Assembly (NCBI GenBank): GCA_020073105.1
Contig: JAIQFW010000033.1
Coordinates: 21,153-85,152, forward strand
DNA length: 64,000 nt
Source: Terriglobia bacterium
GTDB taxonomy: Bacteria; Acidobacteriota; Terriglobia; Terriglobales; Acidobacteriaceae
Direction of reading: 5' to 3'
Of the stretch, positions 18,591-26,777 are shown piece after piece. Position 1 is the stretch's first letter. Every line of letters begins with the position of its first letter. The translations under genes and the position numbers were made by a program. The notes under the pieces were generated by a model. The model had not been told where the DNA came from and ran no database searches. It saw nothing but the letters and a program-made list of their open reading frames with translations.

Positions 18591-20183
18591 TTAGGAGATT
18601 ATAGAAATCGACTTATCCGGTAAAGTGTGCGAGCCGTTCCGTCCGTGTCCGTTGCCGTTTCCGTTGCCGTTCCCATTTCCGTTGCCGTTGACATGAAATC
18701 CATTCAGCTGGTGCGGAACCGCCGCCAGCAACGGAATGTTGAGCGCGGTCGACACCTCAGTGGGTGTGCGGAAAGAAGGATCCAGGTATTCCTGGACAAA
18801 CACTGCACCCATGGTCACGGTCATGGCCACTAGCATTCCGATTATCCCGACCAAGGTGGGAGAATTGTAGGGCATGCTCGGCGCTACTGGTTGCTCAGCC
18901 ACAGAAACGTTGACAATGCGCGTACTGTCCAACGCTTCCGTCATACGAGCCTGGTCCCGCTTGCGCAGGTACAGCAGGTAGTTGTCCTCGTTGGTCTTAA
19001 AGTTACGGTAGAGGTCCTGCTCGATCAGCCCTTTTTGCTGAAGGTCCCGGGCTTGCGCCTCGTAGACGGCAACCGTGCTTTGGGTCGTCGCCTCCTTGGC
19101 CTGCAGCCCCTTGTACTCGGCCTTGGCCTTGGCCAACTCTTCATTGATCCAGGCGTAGGTCGGGTTCCGGTCCGTAGTCACTTGCTCGATCGGTTTGGCT
19201 TCCTCAGCAGCGATGGAGGCCTGGGTTTGAGCAATCTGTTTGTCAACTTCCTGCACCAGGGGGTAGTCCGGCTGATACTTGGTGAGGTATTCCGTGCGCT
19301 TGAGCTGCAGGCCCATCAAGGTGGTCTTGAGGTTCTGCAGGACCTGAAAATTGTCTTGTTTCGACATGAAAGTGGTCAGGCGCTGCGGCGTGGTTGTGGC
19401 TTGCTTTTCCAACGACTCGATTCGCTGCTCGGCAGTGGAAAGATCGGCACGGGTCTGTTGCAAGGTGGACTGAAAGTCGCTTAGCTTTTGCAGCGTGATG
19501 TCCCTGGACACGTGCGGAGCAACTCCATTTTGCTCTTTCGAAAAGTCCTTGATTTTGGCCTCTGCATCTGCCAACTGCTGCTTGTAACGATCGGCCTCCT
19601 GGTCAAAGAACTCGACCTGTCCCGGAGGGGTGCGGACTCTCTGATGCTCCTTGATGTAGGCGGTTCCGAACGCGTCCAGAACCTTGGCCGCGAGTTTTGG
19701 GTCGTCCGATGAGTAACTGACGGTAATCACGTTGCTCTTGTTCACCGGCTCAATCTTAAGGTCGTTGCCCAGAGCTTTGATCGCTTTCGCGGTCCTCTTC
19801 TCCGGAGTTGCGCGGCCGAAAATATATTCGGAAAGCGTCCTGTGCTTGTCCAGCTCTCAGGCCAGCACCACGTCGCGCAGCACATCGCCGCTCTTCATCA
19901 GCTCGATTTCGGAGTTGATCTCGTCTTCTGTCACCTCCGGCCGGCGTGACATCGCGGAGTTCTGCTCGGCAGTCACCACGGGATCGACGCGTTCGTGATG
20001 CACCAGGAACTTAGTGGTGGCGCGATACGGGTTGAAAACAATGGCCAGGGCCGTACCCAACAGAATGCCCGCGAAACAAACCACCGCGGTGCGCTTATGA
20101 CGGAACAACATGGCCAGCAGATCCCGCGTGGTAAACGTAGATCTTGCCGTGTTGCCGGGCAACATCAGTTCTTGGTTGTTCAT
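18591..20183 (-). pseudogene. Wzz/GumC-type chain-length determinant, interrupted by an in-frame TGA
   Basis: A polysaccharide co-polymerase of about 530 codons. The N-terminus has a cytoplasmic segment and a first membrane helix (TAVVCFAGILLGTALAIVF). Then comes the Wzz domain, a long coiled-coil middle (about residues 180-400) and a second helix near the C-terminus (LVGIIGMLVAMTVTMGAVFVQEYLDPSFRTP). A TGA at 19857-19859 stops the frame after DVVLA. Translation in the same frame continues directly as ELDKHRTLSEYIFG, so this is a simple nonsense change with no indel. The C-terminus carries an Asn-Gly dipeptide repeat. The start follows a GAGG site. Without readthrough only a 108-residue N-terminal peptide would be made. 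A sequencing error is a real alternative. Confidence 0.85.
18633..18691 (-). repeat. Asn-Gly-encoding short tandem repeat in the wzz-like gene
   Basis: Repeated 6-bp units (GGNAAY on the coding strand) encode a run of alternating Asn and Gly, ending GHGRNG, in the cytoplasmic tail. Such repeats can change length by slippage in whole-dipeptide steps without breaking the frame. It probably acts as a flexible linker. Confidence 0.75.
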
Positions 20184-20228
20184 AGTGAGAACCTCGCTGT
20201 TCTCTTAAAAATATTGGCGATTGGACGC

Positions 20229-20966
20229 CTAGTACTGCCGATTGAACGCTGCCACACTCACGCCTGAGTTGGGAACGAAGGGCCTGATCTTGGACATAAA
20301 GTTCTTGGGTACGAACAGCATGTCCCCGGGGTGCAAGTAGGGATCCTCTTTCAAATTTCCGTCTTTCTGCATCTGTTTCACGTTGATGATCCGGGCGGAC
20401 GACCATTGGTCGTTCACCCGCCGGAACAGCAGCACCTGCGAATGCTTGGCGCTTTCCAGAAAACCGCCGGCCAGCGCGATCCCTTCCGTCAAAGTCACGT
20501 CGCCGCGAAGCTCGTACTTGCCCGGCCGGCCGAGCTGGCCGTCAGCAATAAAAAACGGCTTTTGAAAGTCTTTGAGTACGATCGAGATGATCGGATCATG
20601 CAGGATCTTGGCGTAGGCTTGCCGCAACGTGGCAATCAATTGCGGGACGCTCTGCCCCACAACTTTGACATCACCGACCCCGCGGAGGGTAACAAAGCCA
20701 TCCGGCTGGACCACGACAGCGGCCTGATTGAATTCAGGGCTCAAATCAAAGTTGATATCAAAAACATCGCTTTCCCGCAGCGTGTAGCGCGGGTGATGCT
20801 CCTGAAACTGCGGCTCAGTGCTGGGGGCCGAAGCCGATGCAACCGGACTCATGGCCGGCCCGTTGGCGGAAGCGCCACTCTGCGAGTCCGCCTGCGCCGC
20901 ACAAACGGCAAGCGCCGCTAACACAACGAACAAGATGTAAGCAGAAAATCTTAAACGCTGATTCAT
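20229..20966 (-). CDS. polysaccharide export protein (Wza/GumB-like, Poly_export + SLBB)
   Basis: About 245 residues. The ATG was chosen because GAGAGGGAC lies just before it and a signal peptide follows (ILFVVLAALAVCAAQA). The Poly_export domain begins RYTLRESDVFDINF and continues VVQPDGFVTLRGVGDVKVVGQS. An SLBB-type domain follows (FFIADGQLGRPGKYELRG, LTEGIALAGGF) and then YLHPGDMLFVP. There is no lipobox Cys in the signal peptide, unlike E. coli Wza. It should form or gate the outer-membrane or periplasmic export channel that works with the Wzz protein encoded next to it. Confidence 0.9.
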   Translation of the reverse strand: MNQRLRFSAYILFVVLAALAVCAAQADSQSGASANGPAMSPVASASAPSTEPQFQEHHPRYTLRESDVFDINFDLSPEFNQAAVVVQPDGFVTLRGVGDVKVVGQSVPQLIATLRQAYAKILHDPIISIVLKDFQKPFFIADGQLGRPGKYELRGDVTLTEGIALAGGFLESAKHSQVLLFRRVNDQWSSARIINVKQMQKDGNLKEDPYLHPGDMLFVPKNFMSKIRPFVPNSGVSVAAFNRQY

Positions 20967-21150
20967 TGTCCCTCTCAAATTGCTAAAGCTTGCCCTTCTT
21001 CGGGTCCCGCAACTCTGAGGATGAGTGCATCGGCGAGAATCCGAGCCTGCTGCCCCACCCCAAAAACCTTGCCCCTTCGGCCACCTCAGCGGTTCGATCT
21101 TCTGAGGCCGCAATGCTAATTCAACTCCGGGCTGTGCGCCAAGACCTTTG

Positions 21151-21666
21151 TTAAGCGGGCTCCACGTCGTAACCGTCTACCTGGATCGCCAGGGAGCGCT
21201 GGATGAGTTCAACGGAGATCACCAGCATGCGATGGCCCTTGCGCGCGACCAGAATGCCCTCCATACCCTCGAGGGAACCCCCACGAAGCCGCACCCTCTG
21301 CCCAATCTTCAGATAGGGATGGCTCTCAATGAGCACGTCGTTCCGCAACAGGGTCTGGATCGACTCGATCTGCTCGTCGGGGATCGGGATGCCGTGTCCG
21401 TGAGTTCCGACAAAATGCACCACACCTTCGGTTTGAAGCACGGCAAGCCGCACTGGCGGCTCGTAGGTCAAGCGGACAAAAGTGTACCCGGGAAACAACG
21501 GAAACTGCACCAGCTTTCGCCGGTCGCTCCAACGACGGAGTTGCGTCACCAGCGGCAGAAAGGCGGTGATCCCACGTTCCTCGAGCTGGCGAGCCACAGA
21601 CTTTTCGTGGCGTGATCGCGTACGAACCGCATACCAGTTCATCTCTGCTACTGGCATGCGCTCCAT
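21151..21666 (-). CDS. NusG/RfaH/UpxY-family transcription antiterminator
   Basis: About 171 residues. The NGN domain (MNWYAVRTRSRHEKSVARQLEERGITAFLP, FPLFPGYTFV) is followed by a KOW domain (KIGQRVRLRGGSLEGMEGILV). Possible starts are ATG at 21666, 21657 or 21642; I take 21666 because GGAG lies about 12 nt upstream. Specialised NusG paralogues such as RfaH and UpxY act on one long operon, usually that for a surface polysaccharide, and prevent premature termination. Its position as the first gene of a minus-strand run of over 20 kb fits this exactly. Confidence 0.92.
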   Translation of the reverse strand: MERMPVAEMNWYAVRTRSRHEKSVARQLEERGITAFLPLVTQLRRWSDRRKLVQFPLFPGYTFVRLTYEPPVRLAVLQTEGVVHFVGTHGHGIPIPDEQIESIQTLLRNDVLIESHPYLKIGQRVRLRGGSLEGMEGILVARKGHRMLVISVELIQRSLAIQVDGYDVEPA

Positions 21667-21714
21667 GGTACCTAAGCTCTCCAAAATTTGCGTCGTGATA
21701 TAGCTCCGCCCTCT

Positions 21715-21731
21715 GAGTCACATTGTGACTC
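21715..21731. promoter_or_regulatory. perfect 17-bp palindrome upstream of the antiterminator gene
   Basis: GAGTCACA-T-TGTGACTC: 8-bp arms around a single centre base, about 50 bp upstream of the chosen start. The TCACA/TGTGA half-sites resemble CRP/FNR-type recognition elements in inverted order. It is the best operator candidate for the whole polysaccharide/NRPS locus. I know of no regulator assigned to this exact palindrome. Confidence 0.6.
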
Positions 21732-22250
21732 CCAGACCGTCTGCATCTGGAAGCAGTTCCGGCGCCACCCTCGGGTGAGAAACAAAAATCGGAACCGCTA
21801 CACCCCACAACCACCTGCAAACCGAAGCACTTGCCCGGCCAAAAACAGTGCATCATGCAACACTGCAACGAATGCCATGCAACTTTATGAATGAATGAAG
21901 CTTACCTGGAAACGACGGGCGCGATTTCGCTGCCCATACAATCTCCACGGAACCAAAGATGCAATTCTCTGCACATTCACACCATGTGCTTCGCCCAACA
22001 ATGTTCTGGCGCTGAAGGGGGATTTACTTCCTGTAAGTACCAGAAAACAGCACGTGCTAAAGTGGCGCAACGATAACTGGCAGGGTCGGGCTCTCGCAAG
22101 AGGCCAAAGCTCTTAGGGACTAAAGTCTCTGTCTAAGGGGCTCCAACTCAGGAGGGGTTCCTCCGGGGCGCACTTCCGGTTCCGGCCGGAAAATGGGAAG
22201 TGCCGTTGGCAAAAGATCGTCCAGAAGGACGAAACCTGAGAAATCGAACG
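21732..22250. other. non-coding region upstream of the polysaccharide/NRPS locus
   Basis: About 520 bp between the palindrome and the cytochrome c gene. I see no convincing gene. It should hold the promoter and 5' leader of the antiterminator gene on the minus strand. The part around 22080-22200 has several short GC-rich inverted segments that may be a terminator or leader structure. No known riboswitch was recognised. Confidence 0.5.
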
Positions 22251-22595
22251 TTACCGTTTCCTTTCCGGAGCAGATCGGGGCATGTCTTCGGGTGTTTTGT
22301 CAGGCGGAAAATTCGTGCTCAGGTAATTGATGAAAGCATCCCGGTCGGCGGGATCAACCACTGCGCCCCATTTGACCATCTTGTCAACTTCCTTCGTCCA
22401 GGCACCCTTGCCCATGCGCTGCTGAAGAATTATGCGCGACTCATGGCACTCCGTGCATGCCGTCGTCACCTTGTCGCGAATGGGTCCCGCGGGTAGCCCA
22501 GGCGATTGGGCCCGCAGCCGCGGCAACAGCAAAACCGAGGACAATGCCAGCAACAATCCGATGTCGGCGAGTTTCATAGGTCTAGGCTTGGACAT
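22251..22595 (-). CDS. monohaem cytochrome c, probable SorB-like subunit
   Basis: A 114-residue secreted c-type cytochrome. The hydrophobic N-terminus (IGLLLALSSVLLLPRLRAQ) is a signal peptide and CTECH at residues 47-51 binds the haem. I take the ATG at 22595, which overlaps the end of the upstream gene by 14 bp, because AGGTGA stands just before it. It is translationally coupled to the molybdopterin sulfite dehydrogenase, whose natural electron acceptor it should be in the periplasm. Confidence 0.85.
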   Translation of the reverse strand: MSKPRPMKLADIGLLLALSSVLLLPRLRAQSPGLPAGPIRDKVTTACTECHESRIILQQRMGKGAWTKEVDKMVKWGAVVDPADRDAFINYLSTNFPPDKTPEDMPRSAPERKR

Positions 22596-23745
22596 GAATT
22601 TTCACCTGATCGATGGCGTTGTATAGATACCCGCTGGGGTTCCACTCGGCGGTTACAGGCTGGGTCCGGCCTTGACTGTCTGTCGCCCGAGACATGAAGG
22701 TGTACTCCCCTGGCTGCTGAGCCTTCCACTTGTAATTCCAAAGCCGCCAGGCGTACTTGGCCTGCTCGTGGCCGAGTTGCGCAAGTTGCCAAGTTGCACC
22801 TGCGTCAGTCGAAACCTCCACCTTCACGATATCGGCCTCTCCGCTCCAGGCTGCGCCATGCACCAGGACAGAACGCGATCTTAAGGTCGAGCCATCCGTA
22901 GGGCCGGCGATGATCGACTTCACATTGAGCGCAGTCACCACATGACTGTCATCCAGGTTCAGCGGGTCTCCGGGCTTCAGCGGATGGTTGGGCATGCGGT
23001 ATCCCGGTTTCATAAAGTTGCCGTCGAATTCCTTCTCCAGCACTTTGATTTCACTGAGCCATTTGCAGGAAGATGCTCCGATCCAGCCTGGCACCAATGC
23101 TCTTGCCGGAAAGCCGTGGTGCTTGGTCAAGGGTGCGCCATTCATGTGGGTGGCAATCAGGGTATCGCCGTCGGTGGCCTTCTCGATCGGAACACTGCGA
23201 ATAAACGGAGGCACTTTGCCCGGGACTTCGTCCAGACCATGAAACATGACGTGTTTGCCGGTCGATTTCACACCGGCACGCTGCAAGACATCACGGAGCT
23301 TCGGGCCGTTGAAGCGCGCAGTGCCGACAGCCCCCTTCTGCCACTGCACGCCCGGCACGTGAGGCTGATGGAAGGCGCGCCCGTTACCTGCGCACTCCAA
23401 CGTGTTGGTGACCGTGTGCTGCTCCATCTTCGCCAGGTCGCCCAGACTCAAGGAGAACGGTTTCTCTACTTCCCCGCCGATAGTGAGCTTCCAGCTGTCG
23501 GCCTCCAGCGTGCTCGGTTCGTGCATATGATTGCGCACGAAAAAGTGCGGCACGGGCGTGATCCAGGAATTGAAGAACTCCGGCGGCATCTCGAGATCGA
23601 GGAAACGCTCCGAGCGCACGATCATGCCATCTTTGCCGGCGATCCGTGGTGCTGCATCATCAGCCCACATCAGCCACGGATGGAGAGCCCCGGTGGCAGC
23701 TGCCGCGCCCGAGGCTCGCTTGAGAAAATCACGCCGCGAAATCAT
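22582..23745 (-). CDS. sorA: sulfite dehydrogenase-type molybdopterin oxidoreductase
   Basis: A 387-residue periplasmic enzyme of the sulfite oxidase family. The Tat signal is SRRDFLKRASG. The Mo-pterin domain contains NTLECAGNGR, with the molybdenum-ligating Cys near residue 118, and HHGFPARALVPGWIGASSCKWL. A C-terminal Mo-co dimerisation domain follows (SVLVHGAAWSGEADIVKVEVSTDAGATW). It should oxidise sulfite to sulfate and pass electrons to the adjacent cytochrome c. With the sulfonate transporter nearby, it would remove sulfite released from organosulfonates. Related YedY/MsrP enzymes repair methionine sulfoxide, but the cytochrome partner and dimerisation domain favour a SorA type. Confidence 0.88.
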   Translation of the reverse strand: MISRRDFLKRASGAAAATGALHPWLMWADDAAPRIAGKDGMIVRSERFLDLEMPPEFFNSWITPVPHFFVRNHMHEPSTLEADSWKLTIGGEVEKPFSLSLGDLAKMEQHTVTNTLECAGNGRAFHQPHVPGVQWQKGAVGTARFNGPKLRDVLQRAGVKSTGKHVMFHGLDEVPGKVPPFIRSVPIEKATDGDTLIATHMNGAPLTKHHGFPARALVPGWIGASSCKWLSEIKVLEKEFDGNFMKPGYRMPNHPLKPGDPLNLDDSHVVTALNVKSIIAGPTDGSTLRSRSVLVHGAAWSGEADIVKVEVSTDAGATWQLAQLGHEQAKYAWRLWNYKWKAQQPGEYTFMSRATDSQGRTQPVTAEWNPSGYLYNAIDQVKIHVQA

Positions 23746-23789
23746 GCTGGGTCCTTTCTACTGGTGCTGTGAATTCTACCGTGAAACCC

Positions 23790-23880
23790 GGGCAGAACCG
23801 GCCACGGATTCACACGGATCTTCATGGATCAAGAAAAGAGATTTGGTTTGATCCGTGTGAATCCGCGCAAATCCGTGCCT
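23790..23880. repeat. dispersed intergenic repeat, inverted pair
   Basis: Between the sulfite dehydrogenase and porin genes, CGGATTCACACGGATC is followed about 25 bp later by its reverse complement GATCCGTGTGAATCCG, then GCAAATCCGTG. Similar GATCCGCGTGAATC-type sequence recurs near 42110-42185 and 63720-63757. It could form a hairpin between the two transcription units. Confidence 0.6.
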
Positions 23881-23886
23881 AGGTTC

Positions 23887-25608
23887 CTAGAAGGCGTAAA
23901 TCAGGTCGAATTGCAAACGATTCAGATACGGCTCCTGCTGACCTGGTGTCTTGATGGTCGGAACACTGCCGTTGTAGTTGTTGAACAGGGCGACATTGTT
24001 CTCGAGGTTGGTGTTCAAGGCGCGTCCACGCCACCAGGTGAACGCGGCTTGTGTGTTGGCCCGCACTTTCCATTGAGCGTAGAACTTGTTCTGCAGAATG
24101 TTAGTAGGCGCCCGCTGATCGCTCTCTGCGAAGGACGCGATCACGGCATCCTGCCCCACGCGGTACCAGGCGTAGCCGAACTGGACATCGTTCTTGTTCT
24201 TCGTTTGGCCCAGGCTGAGATCAAATCCGTACTCCTTGTTCTGGCTGCCCAGGCTGGCTATCACGTTGCCCTTGCTATCGAGCGGATGTGCGGCTGCGTC
24301 CGGATTGACCAGGTACTCGAGCTGCAGATTGATGGGCAAACGCGCCAGTCCATCCTTGATCTGGTTGCTCAGGATGAAGTCCACATAGTTGAAGCCGGAG
24401 GCAAAGTGCACCACGCCCTTGGCATCGACGAAGGTGGCATTGGTCATGCCATTGGCCGCGATGGCGCAGGGTGGAAAGGACGGAAGGTTGTTGCCCTTGC
24501 TGCAGCCCGGACCCTCACCACCGATCGGAATGCCGGTTGTCGGCTTGGTGCCACCAGAAGGCAGGAAGCCGGTGATTGTTGCGCCCGTGGCGAACGCACT
24601 GGCCGCAAGGATCGCGTCCGGGCGGTTCCACTTCAGGCTCAGGATCGACGGAGTCGCCGTCCACGGTCCAAATTGCAGCCGTGCGGATACCTGTCCGCCC
24701 ACGGCATACGAGTCCTGCGAAGGAATACCCGGCTTTCCGTTGGCTTCGTTGTAGAGCAGCTCGATGGCTTGGGCTGTAACGTTTCTTACCGGGCCTTCCA
24801 AATCGAAGGAGAACTTCTGGTTGAAGCCCTCGGGGTTGATGTCGGGATCGAAAGTTTGCGAAGTCCGTTGCCAGGTGTAGGCAAACTTGCCGCCGGTAAG
24901 CGACAGCCACCGGTGCGCGGTCGGATTGTAAGTAATGTAACCTCGGTCCAGTGCGATGGTCTTGCGATCAAAGAAATTGGTCAGCGTCTCGTTGGTCGTG
25001 GTCGGGTCTCCCTGAGAGCCAGTGGCCAGCGCGAGCCCTCCGATGAAATCATCGTTCAGCTTGCCCTCAATACCGAAGCGGACACGGATCCGGGCACGGT
25101 TGCGGTCTGGAACGCCAGTCTGGTTGTAGTTCTCAAAGCGGACGCGGACATCGCCGCTGAAACGGAAGCGCCCGAGAATGTCCTGCAGTGCGCTCAACTT
25201 CTTGTCTTCCTCCTGGGACTTCGTTTTGACCAGGGCAAGGGCGGTCTTGGCTTCCACCGCATTGGAGGAGGCCTGGTCAGCCAGTCGCTGCGCTTCCGCC
25301 GCGGACTGTTGAGCTTGGGTGGCCGTGGTCTGCGCCTGCTCGACCGAGCCTTGGGCCAGCTGCGCGGCAGAACTGGCCTGCTGCGCGGAGTCCAGCAACT
25401 GCTGAAGCTGGGACCTTAGTTGATCCATCTGGTGGTTTTGCTGTTCCATTTGGCGTTGTTGTGCCGCCAGGGCATCGCGCAGCGCCTGCACCTCTTGAGC
25501 GCTGACGGTACCTTGTTTCGCGGCAGGTTTGGGCTTGGCCTTGGCTGCAGTTTGTGCCAAGCCGGGTAGGGTCACAAGTAGAAGGGAGACAGTCAAAAGC
25601 GCTTTCAT
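23887..25608 (-). CDS. putative outer-membrane porin with N-terminal coiled coil
   Basis: A 573-residue protein. The signal peptide is LLTVSLLLVTLPGLAQ. A long Gln/Ala-rich coiled coil covers about residues 35-145 (QEVQALRDALAAQQRQMEQQ). A beta-barrel rich in alternating aromatic strands follows and ends in a terminal Phe (FDLIYAF), the usual outer-membrane sorting signal. It fits the putative porin family often found beside ModA-like and sulfonate-transport genes. The ATG overlaps the modA stop as ATGA. It probably admits small anions such as sulfonates or oxyanions; specificity cannot be read from sequence. Confidence 0.85.
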   Translation of the reverse strand: MKALLTVSLLLVTLPGLAQTAAKAKPKPAAKQGTVSAQEVQALRDALAAQQRQMEQQNHQMDQLRSQLQQLLDSAQQASSAAQLAQGSVEQAQTTATQAQQSAAEAQRLADQASSNAVEAKTALALVKTKSQEEDKKLSALQDILGRFRFSGDVRVRFENYNQTGVPDRNRARIRVRFGIEGKLNDDFIGGLALATGSQGDPTTTNETLTNFFDRKTIALDRGYITYNPTAHRWLSLTGGKFAYTWQRTSQTFDPDINPEGFNQKFSFDLEGPVRNVTAQAIELLYNEANGKPGIPSQDSYAVGGQVSARLQFGPWTATPSILSLKWNRPDAILAASAFATGATITGFLPSGGTKPTTGIPIGGEGPGCSKGNNLPSFPPCAIAANGMTNATFVDAKGVVHFASGFNYVDFILSNQIKDGLARLPINLQLEYLVNPDAAAHPLDSKGNVIASLGSQNKEYGFDLSLGQTKNKNDVQFGYAWYRVGQDAVIASFAESDQRAPTNILQNKFYAQWKVRANTQAAFTWWRGRALNTNLENNVALFNNYNGSVPTIKTPGQQEPYLNRLQFDLIYAF

Positions 25609-26408
25609 CTTTTTCCCTCGTTGGATTGGACTTTGGTAGCGCTGGGAGTTGAAAAACCGTAAGTGCGAAGCAATTTAAGGACTTCTGCAGATTGCACGAA
25701 GGCGAGAAACTGCCGCGCTGCCTGCTTCTGCTGCGAAGACTTCAGGACGATCGCCGCTTGTGAGATGGCGGGATAGTCTTCCGCCGGGATTTCCGCATAC
25801 CTTCCCTTGTCCTTCATGGAAGGAGCTAACGCCAGGGAAAGAGCCACGATCCCAATGTCGGCACTGCCGGAAACTACAAAAGAGGCGGTCTGGGAAATAT
25901 TCTCTCCCAGGACAAACTTGCCGGCGACGCGATCGTACAGGCTCTCGTGTTTCAGGGCCGCAACTGCCGCACGGCCATAGGGAGCGTGTTCCGGATTGGC
26001 AATGGCGATCTTGCTGATTTTGGGGTCGAGCAGGACCCGGAGCCCCTCGCTCAAGTCGAGCTTCGAGCGGGCGGGGACCCAAAGCACGATCTTCCCCGTC
26101 GCGTACTGGTAGAGCGTTCCCGGCTCCGCCAGTCCGGCAGCCTCGAGTTTTTTCTGATTATCGCTGTCCGCTGAAAAGAACAGATCAAACGGCGCACCGT
26201 TCTGGATCTGCGCGAAGAAATTGCCCGAGGAACCGAAGATCAGTTTGACCTTCTTGCCCGTGTCCTTTTCAAAACGCGCAGCCACATCCTGGAACGCAAA
26301 CTGCAAATCGGCCGCCGCGGCAACCGTGATTTCTTGTGCTGCCGACAATTGCGATATGCCGATCAGCAGCGCAAAAACAAAGCCCACATACAGCGCTCGA
26401 ATATTCAT
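25605..26408 (-). CDS. modA: ModA-like molybdate/oxyanion-binding periplasmic protein
   Basis: About 267 residues with a signal peptide (YVGFVFALLIGISQLSAAQ). ITVAAAADLQFAFQDVA and the KLIFGSSGNFFAQIQNGAPFD-type segment are the ModA hallmark, with later APYGRAAVAAL and SGSADIGIVALS elements. The ATG has GGGGAG upstream. No ModB or ModC gene is present, so the binding protein must use a transporter encoded elsewhere or serve another oxyanion. It is coupled by ATGA overlap to the porin gene. Its place beside a molybdenum-dependent sulfite dehydrogenase is suggestive. Confidence 0.85.
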   Translation of the reverse strand: MNIRALYVGFVFALLIGISQLSAAQEITVAAAADLQFAFQDVAARFEKDTGKKVKLIFGSSGNFFAQIQNGAPFDLFFSADSDNQKKLEAAGLAEPGTLYQYATGKIVLWVPARSKLDLSEGLRVLLDPKISKIAIANPEHAPYGRAAVAALKHESLYDRVAGKFVLGENISQTASFVVSGSADIGIVALSLALAPSMKDKGRYAEIPAEDYPAISQAAIVLKSSQQKQAARQFLAFVQSAEVLKLLRTYGFSTPSATKVQSNEGKR

Positions 26409-26777
26409 AGATCGCTCCCCACCCAGAAGTTGGTCGAAGTACACCCGTGGTTTGCGGGTGATTGGTAAAGAGACAGCCTGTGGGAGGCTGTGGCAGGGGT
26501 CGTGATTCGGCAGGGAGCTGCGCAAAAGCAGGCCCGCCGTGAACCCTTGTCTACTCTCGCTCGATACTCCTTCTTTAGCGCAGGCAAAAATCGACTGTCA
26601 ATGGCACAACTGATTCCGCTGGGCGCAGAGCAAGGTCGTGTTTGTGAGATGTTCATCAATCTATATTATGTCTATCTACTAACTTATATTAAGGACGTGG
26701 CCTTGCCGTCCTCGAAACGCATTGAAATCTTGAGTGGCCTACAAAGGGCAGGCCGGGAAGCCCCCTAGCTCTGAGGG
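26409..26777. promoter_or_regulatory. modA upstream region with AT-rich direct repeats
   Basis: This 369-bp gap holds no convincing gene. Its centre (26650-26695) is strikingly AT-rich for this genome and contains TATATTA twice on the plus strand, at 26662-26668 and 26685-26691, exactly 23 bp apart. That is the likely promoter or regulator-binding area for modA and the porin gene. It does not match the inverted repeat found before the Rrf2 gene. Confidence 0.45.

Noticed and set aside
23824..25419. 531-codon plus-strand frame opposite the porin gene
   Set aside because: The minus strand has a signal peptide, coiled coil and beta-barrel ending in Phe; the plus-strand product has no coherent domain.
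25605..26408. Complete molybdate ABC transporter
   Set aside because: Only the ModA-like binding protein is present; the nearby permease and ATPase are of the sulfonate type and in a different operon.
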